A stretch of 6,461 nucleotides of DNA from Chloroflexota bacterium (GCA_005879815.1 VBKA01000014.1:1-6461), one strand, 5' to 3'; shown: positions 1 through 6,294, numbered from the stretch's first letter. A program made the numbers and translations. The notes: generated from the letters alone by a model not told the origin.

Positions 1-3000
1 AGAAGCCGCGGCCTCGTGTCGCAGCAGCGACTTGGGGGTCATGATCACCAGCGGTCGGAGCTCCGCGTGTCGCGCCTGCCGCCGCAGGAGGTGGAAATAC
101 TGAGCCGCGGTGGTCGGGTAGACGACGCGGATGTTCCCCTCCGCTCCGAGTGCCAGGAAGCGCTCGAGCCGGGCCGAGGAGTGCTCGGGCCCCTGTCCCT
201 CGTAACCGTGCGGGAGCAGCAGCGTCAGGCGTGAGGTTTGCCGCCACTTCGCGAGTCCCGCGATCACGAACTGGTCGATGATGATCTCCGCGCCGTTGGC
301 GAAGTCCCCGTACTGCGCCTCCCAGATCACGAGCGCTTCTGGCGCGGTGACCGCATAGCCGTACTCGAAGCCCATGGCCGCGTACTCGGAGAGCGGCGAG
401 TTGTGCAGCTCGAAGCTTGCTCGCGCGCCATCGAGGTGCTGGATGGGCGTGAACGGGTCGCCTGTCTTCGCGTCGAACAGGGTCTGGTGCCGCTGGCTGA
501 ACGTGCCGCGCACCGTGTCCTGCCCCGAGATGCGGATGGGCACACCGTCGAGCAGCAGCGAGCCGAAGGCGAGTGCTTCCGCGTGTCCCCATTCGATCCG
601 GCCTTCGTCGCCCAGCGCCTCGCGGCGCCTGGCGAGCTGCTTCTCGAGCTTGGAGCTGAGCGTGAACTCGCGCGGGAACCGGTAGAGCTGCGCGTTGAGC
701 GTCCGCAGTGTCTCGGCGGGGACCACCGTCTGCGGTTCGCGCTCGCCCTCGTGCGGGAGCGCGTCGGCGCCGCGATCCAGCGTCGGCTCCGTTGCCTTCT
801 TGCGGACCGATGCCTGCCGTTGGGCCAGGTTTCGCGCCAGCGCCTTGGCCTGGCCGGCAGCGTCTACTGCAGAGACGACGCCATCGGCCTCCAGGCGCTG
901 AAGGTAGAGCTCGCGAACGCTTGGATGCTCGCCAATGAGCCGATACATGGCCGGCTGCGTGTACGCCGGCTCATCGGCCTCGTTGTGGCCGTAGCGGCGG
1001 TAGCCGACCAGGTCGATGACCATGTCGCCATCGAACTCCGCCCGGTACAGCATGGCCAGCCGGGCCGCGGCCAGGCAGGCTTCCGGGTCGTCCGCATTGA
1101 CGTGCACGATGGGGACGTCGAATCCCTTGGCCAGGTCCGATGAGTAGGTGGTCGAGCGCGCCTCACCGGCAGCGGTGGTGAAGCCGATCTGGTTGTTCGC
1201 GATCAGGTGGACGGTGCCGCCGTTCGCATACCCCGCCAGCCGGCTGAGGTTGAAGGTCTCCGCCACCACGCCCTGGGCCGCGAAGGAGGCGTCACCGTGG
1301 ATCAGGATCGGCAGGGTGACCCGCGTATCCACGCTGGCGATCGGCTTGGACCGATCCGTCTGCTCGGCCCGGGCCCGCCCCTCCACGACCGGATCGACCG
1401 CCTCCAGGTGGGATGGGTTGGGCATGAGGCTCACCTCGACCGTCCCGGCGGCCGACTCGAAGCGACCGGAGGCCCCCAGGTGGTACTTCACGTCGTCCGC
1501 CTGGCGCTCCTCGGGCATCACCTCCTCGTCCAGCCGGCTCGCCTCGAACTCCGACAGGATGGAGTCGTAGCTCACGCCCACGATGTGCGCCAGCACGTTG
1601 AGTCGGCCACGGTGCGCCATGCCGATGACCGCACGGTGGGTGTCCTGCTCGGCGGCCATCTGCAGGATCACATCCAGCATGGGGACCAGGGTGTCGAGCC
1701 CTTCGATGCTGAATCGCTTCTGCCCCAGGTAGGCCTTGTGCAGGAATCGCTCGAGCCCTTCGACGGCGGTCAGCCGCTCGAGCAGCGCCCGTCGCTGCTC
1801 AGTGCTGAGCGGCTGCCGGTGCTCGCCGGACTCGATCACGCGCCGCAGCCACGCTCGCTCGGCGTGATTAGCGATGTGCTCCACCTCGTAGGCGATCGTT
1901 CCGCTGTAGGTTTGGCGCAGCTGATCGAGCACCATCTCGAGGTTGTCGCCCGGGACGTGGACGCCCAGGGGCGAGGCCGGAATCCCCGCCAGCACGCCCT
2001 GCTCGAGGCCATGGAAGGCGGGATCCAGGGCGGGGTCGCCTGGCGGCTCGCTACCGAGCGGGTCCAGGCTCGCGCCGAGGTGGCCGTAGATGCGGTAGGC
2101 GTCAACCAGCGACATGGCGGCGGCCATGTGTGCCAGGTCCTGGGCCGAGGCGGAGACCGCCGGCGCGGTGTCCGCCATGTCCGTCGCGTCCGACGCGAGC
2201 TGGGCGGGTCGCCTTTGTTGGGGCGGGGGACCGAGGGCGGGGCCGAGCGCGGCGCCCATGGCGGCAAACACGTCCGTGTAGAAGGAGTCCAATCCGCTGA
2301 GGGAGGCCTCGATCCGACCCAGGAACTGCCCCGATTCGGCCCCCTGGATGATGCGGTGGTCGTAGGTGCTGGTGAGGGTCATGAGCCGCTGGTCGCCACT
2401 CGATCGGATGGCGCCGGTCGCCACGATCGTCCCCTGGCCAGCCATGAGCCGCGGGACCGAGGCCGTGGTGCCCAGGGTGCCGGGATTGGTGAGCGTGATC
2501 GTCCCCCCGGCCAGGTCGTCGGGTGAGAGCCGGCTGGAGCGCGCCTTCTCGACCAGCTCCTCATAGCGCGCGAGGAAAGAGGGGAAGTTCATCGCGTCGG
2601 CGCCCTTGATGACCGGCACCACCAGGAACCTGGTCCCATCGGCGCGCTCGACGTCGACCGCCAGCCCCAGGTTCACGGCGCCCGGGTCCACGCGATACGG
2701 CTGGCCGTCCGTCTCCGCGTAGGCGTGCGTCATCGACCGCTGCGCGCTCGCCGCACGAACCATGGCGAAGCCGATCAGATGCGTGAAGCTGACCTTGCGA
2801 GGGGCGAGCTGGTCGTTCAGCTCGCGCCGTCGCGCCTCGAGGATGCTGACGTCGATCTCTCGGAAGCTCGTCGCAGTGGGGACCGCCAGCGAGGCGGTCA
2901 TGTTGCGCGCCAATCGGGCGGCCGGGCCGGTGATCGGTTGGCCGCCGCCGCGCGTGACGGGTGTCTCGCGCGGCGCGGAAGGCGCGGAAGGCGGGGAGGC

Positions 3001-3252
3001 CTTCTCCTGCGGGATCGATGCGGCGGCCGGCCCTTCGCCGTTGCCTGGAGGCTGGCCCGCGGTCACTGGCTCGAGGCCGGCGAATCCCGCGTCGAAGCGG
3101 GCGCGCCACTCCGGGTCAACCGACGACGGATCGGCGCGATACAGCTCGTAGAGGTCGGCCACGTACCCGGCGTTGATGAGGTTCAGATCGCTCGGCAGCT
3201 GATCCGGGTCCTTGGCGGTGTTCGCCGTGTCGGCGGCGTCGTTTGCAGCCAT
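1..3252 (-). CDS. kgd: Multifunctional 2-oxoglutarate decarboxylase/dehydrogenase, E2-E1 fusion (KGD type), 3' end beyond window
   Basis: Thiamine-diphosphate enzyme that decarboxylates 2-oxoglutarate in the TCA cycle; the fused E2-type domain should transfer succinyl groups. The frame is open for 1084 codons from ATG 3252 to the window edge. Domains in order: a short N-terminal segment with YELYRADPSSVDPEW (about 35-49); a Pro/Ala/Gly-rich linker (65-104); an E2 acyltransferase core (about 105-330) with FTHLIGFA, LTNPGTLGT and the catalytic TYDHR motif (296-300, His299); then E1 from about 380, with VDAYRIYGHL, HRGRLNVL (His547 onward), the ThDP/Mg motif HGDAS (652-656) and NNQIGF (686 onward), WGHAEALAFGSLLLDGV, and PHGYEGQGPEHSSARLERFL near the edge. 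No lipoyl domain precedes the E2 core, as in mycobacterial KGD, so lipoyl groups must come from another protein. About 150 C-terminal residues are missing, judged from the usual length near 1230. It lies 35 bases after the CGNR gene, perhaps co-transcribed. Family call is firm; decarboxylase versus dehydrogenase balance cannot be read from sequence. Confidence 0.97.
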   Translation of the reverse strand, partial: MAANDAADTANTAKDPDQLPSDLNLINAGYVADLYELYRADPSSVDPEWRARFDAGFAGLEPVTAGQPPGNGEGPAAASIPQEKASPPSAPSAPRETPVTRGGGQPITGPAARLARNMTASLAVPTATSFREIDVSILEARRRELNDQLAPRKVSFTHLIGFAMVRAASAQRSMTHAYAETDGQPYRVDPGAVNLGLAVDVERADGTRFLVVPVIKGADAMNFPSFLARYEELVEKARSSRLSPDDLAGGTITLTNPGTLGTTASVPRLMAGQGTIVATGAIRSSGDQRLMTLTSTYDHRIIQGAESGQFLGRIEASLSGLDSFYTDVFAAMGAALGPALGPPPQQRRPAQLASDATDMADTAPAVSASAQDLAHMAAAMSLVDAYRIYGHLGASLDPLGSEPPGDPALDPAFHGLEQGVLAGIPASPLGVHVPGDNLEMVLDQLRQTYSGTIAYEVEHIANHAERAWLRRVIESGEHRQPLSTEQRRALLERLTAVEGLERFLHKAYLGQKRFSIEGLDTLVPMLDVILQMAAEQDTHRAVIGMAHRGRLNVLAHIVGVSYDSILSEFEASRLDEEVMPEERQADDVKYHLGASGRFESAAGTVEVSLMPNPSHLEAVDPVVEGRARAEQTDRSKPIASVDTRVTLPILIHGDASFAAQGVVAETFNLSRLAGYANGGTVHLIANNQIGFTTAAGEARSTTYSSDLAKGFDVPIVHVNADDPEACLAAARLAMLYRAEFDGDMVIDLVGYRRYGHNEADEPAYTQPAMYRLIGEHPSVRELYLQRLEADGVVSAVDAAGQAKALARNLAQRQASVRKKATEPTLDRGADALPHEGEREPQTVVPAETLRTLNAQLYRFPREFTLSSKLEKQLARRREALGDEGRIEWGHAEALAFGSLLLDGVPIRISGQDTVRGTFSQRHQTLFDAKTGDPFTPIQHLDGARASFELHNSPLSEYAAMGFEYGYAVTAPEALVIWEAQYGDFANGAEIIIDQFVIAGLAKWRQTSRLTLLLPHGYEGQGPEHSSARLERFLALGAEGNIRVVYPTTAAQYFHLLRRQARHAELRPLVIMTPKSLLRHEAAAS

Positions 3253-3265
3253 CTCCTTGCAAGGA
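3253..3265 (-). promoter_or_regulatory. Ribosome-binding site of kgd inside a 12-bp perfect palindrome
   Basis: On the minus strand AAGGAG (3258-3253) directly abuts the ATG at 3252, with no spacer, which is much tighter than the usual 5-9 bases. The same bases are part of the perfect palindrome TCCTTGCAAGGA (3254-3265). No ATG, GTG or TTG lies in frame between here and the preceding gene's stop. The next in-frame GTG (Val31) has no Shine-Dalgarno sequence and would remove the start of the conserved N-terminal segment. ATG 3252 is therefore kept as the start, with initiation probably inefficient or aided by coupling to the upstream gene. Confidence 0.45.
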
Positions 3266-3287
3266 TAGGCGGCACGCGGGCGCCCGG

Positions 3288-3881
3288 TCAGGTGGCCTGG
3301 ATCTCCTCGCGACGCCGAGCGCGATACGCCCGCGCCTTCATCCGGCTGCCGCAGATGGCCATGGTGCACCACGTCCCAGAGCGGTTCCTGGATTGGTCGT
3401 AGAAGAGCCAGCGACAGGTGTCGTTGCGGCAGGACTTCATCCGCGACCAGGAACCGTCGGCGATGGAGGTCACGAGCGTCGAGAGGACGCCCGCCAGGTA
3501 TCCGTCGACTCCGCCAGCCGCGGGCGCGAGGCGCCACGTGGCGGAATCGCGCACCGCGGGCACGAGGGACAGGCGACCGGCCGCCCGATTCATAGCCGTC
3601 ACGCGGTCCGTATCGAGCGGCTCCTCGTTGTTCGCGCGACCCAACGCCCGCAGACCCTCGCGCACGGCCAGGGCGCGGGCCTGAGCGTCCGCCGTCACCC
3701 GGTCGCGCGCGTCAATCGCTCCCGCGGCAACGAGCCAGTCATGGAGCTGCTGTGGGGTAGCGAGCGCATCCCGCCCTGCTTCGATGTCATTGGTGTTGAC
3801 GAAGTCCTGGAGCCTATGGAGCGCGACGCTCGGTGCAGGAGACCGGCCTCCAGGCTCCGGCCAATCGATTGCCGTGGCCAC
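3288..3881 (-). CDS. CGNR zinc-finger / ABATE-domain putative transcriptional regulator
   Basis: A 197-residue protein of the family with an N-terminal ABATE (DUF1470-type) domain and a C-terminal CGNR zinc finger. Members are predicted stress-linked DNA-binding regulators, though few have been studied. The N-terminal part carries FVNTNDIEAG (27-36) and a helical middle. The C-terminal finger has Cys151-X4-Cys156 with WLFYD just after it, then WC (171-172) and Cys177, followed by the basic tail SRMKARAYRARRR. The signature reads CGSR (177-180) rather than CGNR; all four cysteines are intact. The start is GTG 3881. No other start lies upstream in frame before a TGA at 3899-3897, and there is no Shine-Dalgarno sequence, but a TAACAT -10 box puts the expected +1 within a base of the GTG, which suggests a leaderless mRNA. 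A strong palindrome lies 15-43 bases upstream. kgd follows after 35 bases. The target genes and ligand are unknown. Confidence 0.9.
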   Translation of the reverse strand: MATAIDWPEPGGRSPAPSVALHRLQDFVNTNDIEAGRDALATPQQLHDWLVAAGAIDARDRVTADAQARALAVREGLRALGRANNEEPLDTDRVTAMNRAAGRLSLVPAVRDSATWRLAPAAGGVDGYLAGVLSTLVTSIADGSWSRMKSCRNDTCRWLFYDQSRNRSGTWCTMAICGSRMKARAYRARRREEIQAT

Positions 3882-3888
3882 GGATACG

Positions 3889-3894
3889 ATGTTA
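3889..3894 (-). promoter_or_regulatory. Candidate -10 box for the CGNR regulator gene, implying a leaderless transcript
   Basis: TAACAT on the minus strand (3894-3889) matches the TANNNT pattern. The predicted +1 is about 3882, one base before the GTG start at 3881. No good -35 sits 16-18 bases upstream; that position falls inside the palindrome at 3897-3924, which a bound regulator would cover. A TTGACT further on (3907-3902) is too close to pair with this box. Confidence 0.35.
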
Positions 3895-3896
3895 CA

Positions 3897-3924
3897 TCAC
3901 CAGTCAATGCTTATTGACAGGTGA
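3897..3924. promoter_or_regulatory. 28-bp near-perfect palindrome, probable operator
   Basis: The left arm TCACCAGTCAAT and right arm ATTGACAGGTGA are separated by GCTT. Eleven of the twelve arm positions pair, with one A/A mismatch. The element sits 16 bases from the GTG start of the CGNR regulator and overlaps where its -35 region should be. The right arm contains TTGACA facing the plus strand and the left arm contains TTGACT facing the minus strand. There is no T-run on either side, so it does not look like a terminator. A dimeric regulator's operator is the simplest reading; autoregulation by the adjacent CGNR protein is inference. Confidence 0.55.
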
Positions 3925-3943
3925 CGCTCTCCCTCCGTACCAT
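3914..3943 (+). promoter_or_regulatory. Candidate plus-strand promoter divergent from the regulator
   Basis: TTGACA (3914-3919), a perfect -35 hexamer, is followed after 18 bases by TACCAT (3938-3943), a fair -10. The -35 lies inside the palindrome's right arm, so the same regulator could control it. Downstream on the plus strand only a weakly supported reading frame starting at 3999 is available, so what it would transcribe is unclear. Confidence 0.35.
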
Positions 3944-3998
3944 GAGGTCGGTCACTAACCAGGGCTAATGAATGGTGACGCATCACGGGAGACGGGCA

Positions 3999-4151
3999 AT
4001 GTTCGACAGCCAACTCCAGCTTCCGCTCCTCGACGCGAAGGATCGGCTCGACCTTGTGCGACGGCATGGATTGCATCCGGAGCCGGCGAGGGCGGGGCCG
4101 CGCGTCTACCAGCGGGCCGCCACGGATCGGACACGAAAGCGAGCCTGTGGA
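3999..4151 (+). other. Gene-poor gap with a possible small or decayed plus-strand reading frame
   Basis: The 270 bases between the regulator and the membrane-protein gene contain no recognised gene. A plus-strand ATG at 3999 has a good Shine-Dalgarno sequence (GGGAG, 3987-3991, 7-base spacer) and lies about 50 bases after the candidate promoter. It begins MFDSQLQLPLLDAKDRL and stays open through this gap, but its only stop is at 4803-4805, so the rest runs antisense through the whole membrane-protein gene. I do not recognise the peptide. It may be the front of a decayed gene, a leader peptide or chance. Several GGTGAC/GGTCAC copies (3920, 3950, 3974) lie between it and the palindrome. No terminator for the minus-strand operon is evident. 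Confidence 0.15.
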
Positions 4152-4760
4152 TCAGCCTGGCGAGTCCCCTTCCGTCCGGGACGGCCAGCTGGGCTCATCG
4201 GACTCGCCATGGTGAGCGTCCTGCCGCGCAGTGAATCCTCGGAACAGAAGCAACAGGCCCAGCACGATCACCGCGAGGGGCAGGACCCAATTCGGCAGCG
4301 GGAAGCGGCGGCCGGAGATGCCGACCAGCCCTTCGAAGAAGAGGAATCCTGCGGCGAACAGGCCCAGCGCGGTGACGATCTGCCACAGGCCCACGCGCAC
4401 CATCCCGGCATTGCCCACCCGCACGCCGTAGAGCGCCATGCCGACCCCGCTTCCCCCGGGTGCGATCAGCGTCCACGCGTAGGCCCAGCTATCCCAGTGG
4501 CCGGTGAGGTTCTGGTAGAAGAGGATCAGGCCCAAGACCGTGACCATCGAGCCGAAGGTGGTCAGGCCGCTGCCGCTTCGCTGGGTAAGCCCAAGGAGGA
4601 CAACGGCCAGCCCGAGCCCGATGACGTAGATCGGCCACCCATAGTGGCCCAGGTCGAGGTTCCAGTACTGATCCGCCAGGAAGAGCAGGCCAACGGCGAT
4701 GAGCAACGCGCCCAGGACGGCGGCCCCGCCGCTACCGCGCCGTCGCTCCGACCCGATCAC
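4152..4760 (-). CDS. Multi-pass membrane protein with three LiaF/DUF5668-like repeat units
   Basis: A 202-residue integral membrane protein of unknown function. Three similar units can be seen, each with a pattern of Gly-rich hydrophobic helix, a polar turn with Trp, then a second hydrophobic helix: residues 13-58 (LGALLIAVGLLFLADQYW, then WPIYVIGLGL), 69-113 (FGSMVTVLGLILFYQNL, then WTLIAPGGSG) and 125-176 (LWQIVTALGLFAAGFLFFEG, then WVLPLAVIVLGL). This gives about six membrane segments, though unit two's second helix is weak. The pattern resembles the LiaI/LiaF-like transmembrane region found in envelope-stress proteins; that match is by eye. The tail (177-202) is hydrophilic with His183-His184 and acidic residues. 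The start is GTG 4760; the next upstream codons lead to a TAG, so no longer start exists. A run of G sits directly before it. It follows the dehydratase gene by 19 bases, so is probably its operon partner. Confidence 0.82.
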   Translation of the reverse strand: MIGSERRRGSGGAAVLGALLIAVGLLFLADQYWNLDLGHYGWPIYVIGLGLAVVLLGLTQRSGSGLTTFGSMVTVLGLILFYQNLTGHWDSWAYAWTLIAPGGSGVGMALYGVRVGNAGMVRVGLWQIVTALGLFAAGFLFFEGLVGISGRRFPLPNWVLPLAVIVLGLLLLFRGFTARQDAHHGESDEPSWPSRTEGDSPG

Positions 4761-4779
4761 CCCCCGATGCTACATCGCC

Positions 4780-5808
4780 TCATGAGGTCGACAGGACCCG
4801 TCTGATCGCCTGACCGTCGACGTTCCGCCCGGTGCATATGACCGCGACGCGCGTGCCTTCCAGATCAGAGCTGCCTCGGTGCAGGAGCGATGCGACGCCC
4901 AGTACCGCGCTCGCTTCGAGCAGCAGGCGTTGCTCATCGATCGCCCAGCGCATGGCCTCGATGATCTCCTCCTCCTCGACAAGGAGCACCGAGTCGACCA
5001 GCTTGCGGCTGAGCCCCCACGTCATGCTCCCCCGCTCGATGTTGCCGCTAACGCCGTCGGCAAGCGTCGGGGCGATGGGCACCGGTTTGGTGGAGCCCGT
5101 CTGGAGGTAGACGTACATCGGCGGCGACGCCGCAGGTTGCACCCCGACCAGTCGGAGCTCCGGCTTGATCGCCTTCGCCCACAGACCGATGCCGGCAATC
5201 AGACCGCCTCCGCCTATCGGCACCAGCATTGCGTCGCATTCGGGCCAGGCCTCCATGATCTCGAGGCCGATGGTTCCCTGACCCGCGATCACGTCAGCGT
5301 CGTTGTAAGGCGCCGCGTACGTTGCAGCCCCAAGCTGCTCGCGTCGGCGGGCCTCAGCCTCGGCCTCGTCATAGTCGCGACCCTCGAGCTCGACGGTGAT
5401 CGTGTCGGTCTCGAGGGAGCGGAGCCACTCCAGCTTCGCCGGTGAGACGTCATGGCCGACCAGGATGGTGACCGTCATCCCGTATCGCGCCGCGGCGTGG
5501 GCCACGGCGATCCCGTGGTTCCCGGAGGAGGCCGTGATCACGGGAAGATCCGGCACTTCACCCGCGGCGCGAGCTGCAGCGAGGAGGGCGAGCTTGTTGT
5601 GGGCGCCGCGGATCTTGAACGAGCCGGTTGGCTGCAGCGCCTCTAGCTTCAGGCGCACCTCCGCGGCGCCCGACGCCGCGGCGAGCGCGGGAGCCGGCTC
5701 CAGTGGGGTGTCGAGCGCGATGCCGCGAAGGCGCTCATGGGCGGCCAGGACGTCACTCGGTGTCGGCAGTCGCGGCGCCACACGTGGAGTGTACGAGGGG
5801 GCCCTCAT
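4780..5808 (-). CDS. PLP-dependent threonine/serine dehydratase family enzyme (fold type II)
   Basis: A 342-residue enzyme expected to deaminate L-threonine or L-serine (or a related hydroxy amino acid) to a 2-oxo acid plus ammonia in the cytoplasm. Visible signatures: TGSFKIRGAHNKL with the PLP-binding Lys65; the substrate loop SSGNHG (94-99); the phosphate-binding loop GGGGLIAG (199-206); DGVSGNIERGSMTW (251-264), a form seen in the subgroup that includes EutB-type dehydratases; and CTGRN (325-329) near the C-terminus, where the family often has SGGN. No ACT regulatory domain follows, so it resembles the catabolic or short type rather than the feedback-inhibited biosynthetic IlvA. The start ATG 5808 is 11 bases after the upstream stop; a longer frame from 5964 would overlap that gene with low-complexity Arg-rich sequence and is rejected. 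The exact substrate is uncertain: threonine, serine, a racemase role and hydroxyectoine breakdown are all possible. Confidence 0.93.
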   Translation of the reverse strand: MRAPSYTPRVAPRLPTPSDVLAAHERLRGIALDTPLEPAPALAAASGAAEVRLKLEALQPTGSFKIRGAHNKLALLAAARAAGEVPDLPVITASSGNHGIAVAHAAARYGMTVTILVGHDVSPAKLEWLRSLETDTITVELEGRDYDEAEAEARRREQLGAATYAAPYNDADVIAGQGTIGLEIMEAWPECDAMLVPIGGGGLIAGIGLWAKAIKPELRLVGVQPAASPPMYVYLQTGSTKPVPIAPTLADGVSGNIERGSMTWGLSRKLVDSVLLVEEEEIIEAMRWAIDEQRLLLEASAVLGVASLLHRGSSDLEGTRVAVICTGRNVDGQAIRRVLSTS

Positions 5809-5819
5809 CGCCCCAGAGG

Positions 5820-6203
5820 TCAGGCGACCGCGGCAGCCTCGTCGGCCGGATCCGGGTCGTCCTCGCCACCTGACGCGTCGACGAAGGCGCGCAGCCGTCG
5901 GCTGATGCGCATCAGCTGCCCCAGCCGATCTTCGAGCCGCGCCCGTTCGACCGGCGTGGCCCAATGGCGCAGGGTGAAGTCGATCTCGTGCTTGTGTCGC
6001 GTGGCGGTCGTGAAGAGCTCTTCGAGGCGGCGTTGCGCCTCGTCGTCATCCGTGGACTCGACGGCCCTCCGGTGCTGCTCGAGCGCATCGAGGTAGTAGG
6101 ACGTCGCGAGCCGATCCAGATCGCGCTGGGCGTTGTGCTCCCACGGCTGGGGCGGTCCGCCGAACCCGTAGCGGCGCCATTCGCGCGCCTGCACCCCCTG
6201 CAT
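5820..6203 (-). CDS. Hypothetical protein, helical and charged, first gene of the dehydratase operon
   Basis: A 127-residue protein that I do not recognise. It opens with an aromatic, Gly/Pro-rich stretch (WRRYGFGGPPQPW, 9-21), followed by three likely amphipathic helices rich in Arg, Glu and Leu (about 25-50, 54-80 and 84-110), and ends in a short acidic tail (113-122). There is no signal peptide, no membrane segment and no cysteine, so it is probably a soluble cytoplasmic helical bundle or an adaptor. The start is ATG 6203, with AAGGAG 10 bases upstream and an in-frame TGA just before it (6209-6207). Another ATG at 6210 belongs to a different frame. The downstream dehydratase begins 11 bases after its stop, which suggests translational coupling. 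Coding is supported by the clean start signal, the tight spacing and a balanced amino-acid mix unlike the Arg/Pro-rich shadow frames. Confidence 0.8.
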   Translation of the reverse strand: MQGVQAREWRRYGFGGPPQPWEHNAQRDLDRLATSYYLDALEQHRRAVESTDDDEAQRRLEELFTTATRHKHEIDFTLRHWATPVERARLEDRLGQLMRISRRLRAFVDASGGEDDPDPADEAAAVA

Positions 6204-6213
6204 CGGTCATTCG

Positions 6214-6219
6214 CTCCTT
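6214..6219 (-). promoter_or_regulatory. Ribosome-binding site deciding the 6203 start
   Basis: AAGGAG on the minus strand lies 10 bases before ATG 6203 and 3 bases before the out-of-frame ATG 6210. Ten bases is at the long end of normal, but the 6203 frame is the one that gives a plausible protein. Confidence 0.55.
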
Positions 6220-6265
6220 GTGGCCGCTGACGGTTGGGCGCTGCCAGGTGGCTCGCCCTGGGCGG

Positions 6266-6294
6266 ACCATACCGACGCTCATCGGCCGCGGAAA
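6266..6294 (-). promoter_or_regulatory. Weak candidate promoter for the three-gene minus operon
   Basis: TATGGT (6271-6266) is a fair -10 and TTTCCG (6294-6289) a poor -35, with a 17-base spacer. This would start transcription about 55 bases before the ATG at 6203. An inverted repeat (6299-6325) lies just upstream of the -35, where an activator or repressor might bind. Confidence 0.25.

Noticed and set aside
238..1143. 301-codon plus-strand open frame
   Set aside because: It lies antisense to the E1 domain of kgd, whose minus-frame translation shows unbroken family motifs. Long antisense frames are expected at this GC content.
1207..2526. 439-codon plus-strand open frame
   Set aside because: Antisense to the E2/E1 region of kgd. 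Its composition is Arg/Gly/His-rich with no recognisable motif.
2965..2997. Repeated Ser-Ala-Pro codons in the kgd linker
   Set aside because: Explained by the Pro/Ala-rich flexible linker before the E2 core; not a separate element.
2561..3109. 182-codon minus-strand open frame
   Set aside because: Out-of-frame shadow inside the kgd N-terminal and E2 region; Arg-rich low-complexity protein.
2725..3402. 225-codon plus-strand open frame spanning the kgd/CGNR junction
   Set aside because: Antisense to two well-supported genes and without motifs.
3243..3917. 224-codon plus-strand open frame
   Set aside because: Fully antisense to the CGNR gene, whose zinc finger is unmistakable on the minus strand.
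3897..3924. Palindrome as an intrinsic terminator
   Set aside because: The arms are not GC-rich at the loop end and no T-run follows on either strand. Its position upstream of a start codon fits an operator better.
3972..4805. 277-codon plus-strand open frame as a full gene
   Set aside because: Most of it is antisense to the membrane-protein gene and becomes Gln/Glu/Asp-rich there, as expected for the complement of Leu/Val codons. Only its first 50 or so codons are kept as a weak candidate.
5809..5964. Longer dehydratase start at 5964
   Set aside because: The 52 extra residues are Arg/Gly-rich and overlap the upstream hypothetical gene. The ATG at 5808 fits the family's usual N-terminus.
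6046..6282. 78-codon minus-strand open frame
   Set aside because: It overlaps the 127-residue gene in another frame and has Arg/Ala/Pro-rich shadow composition.
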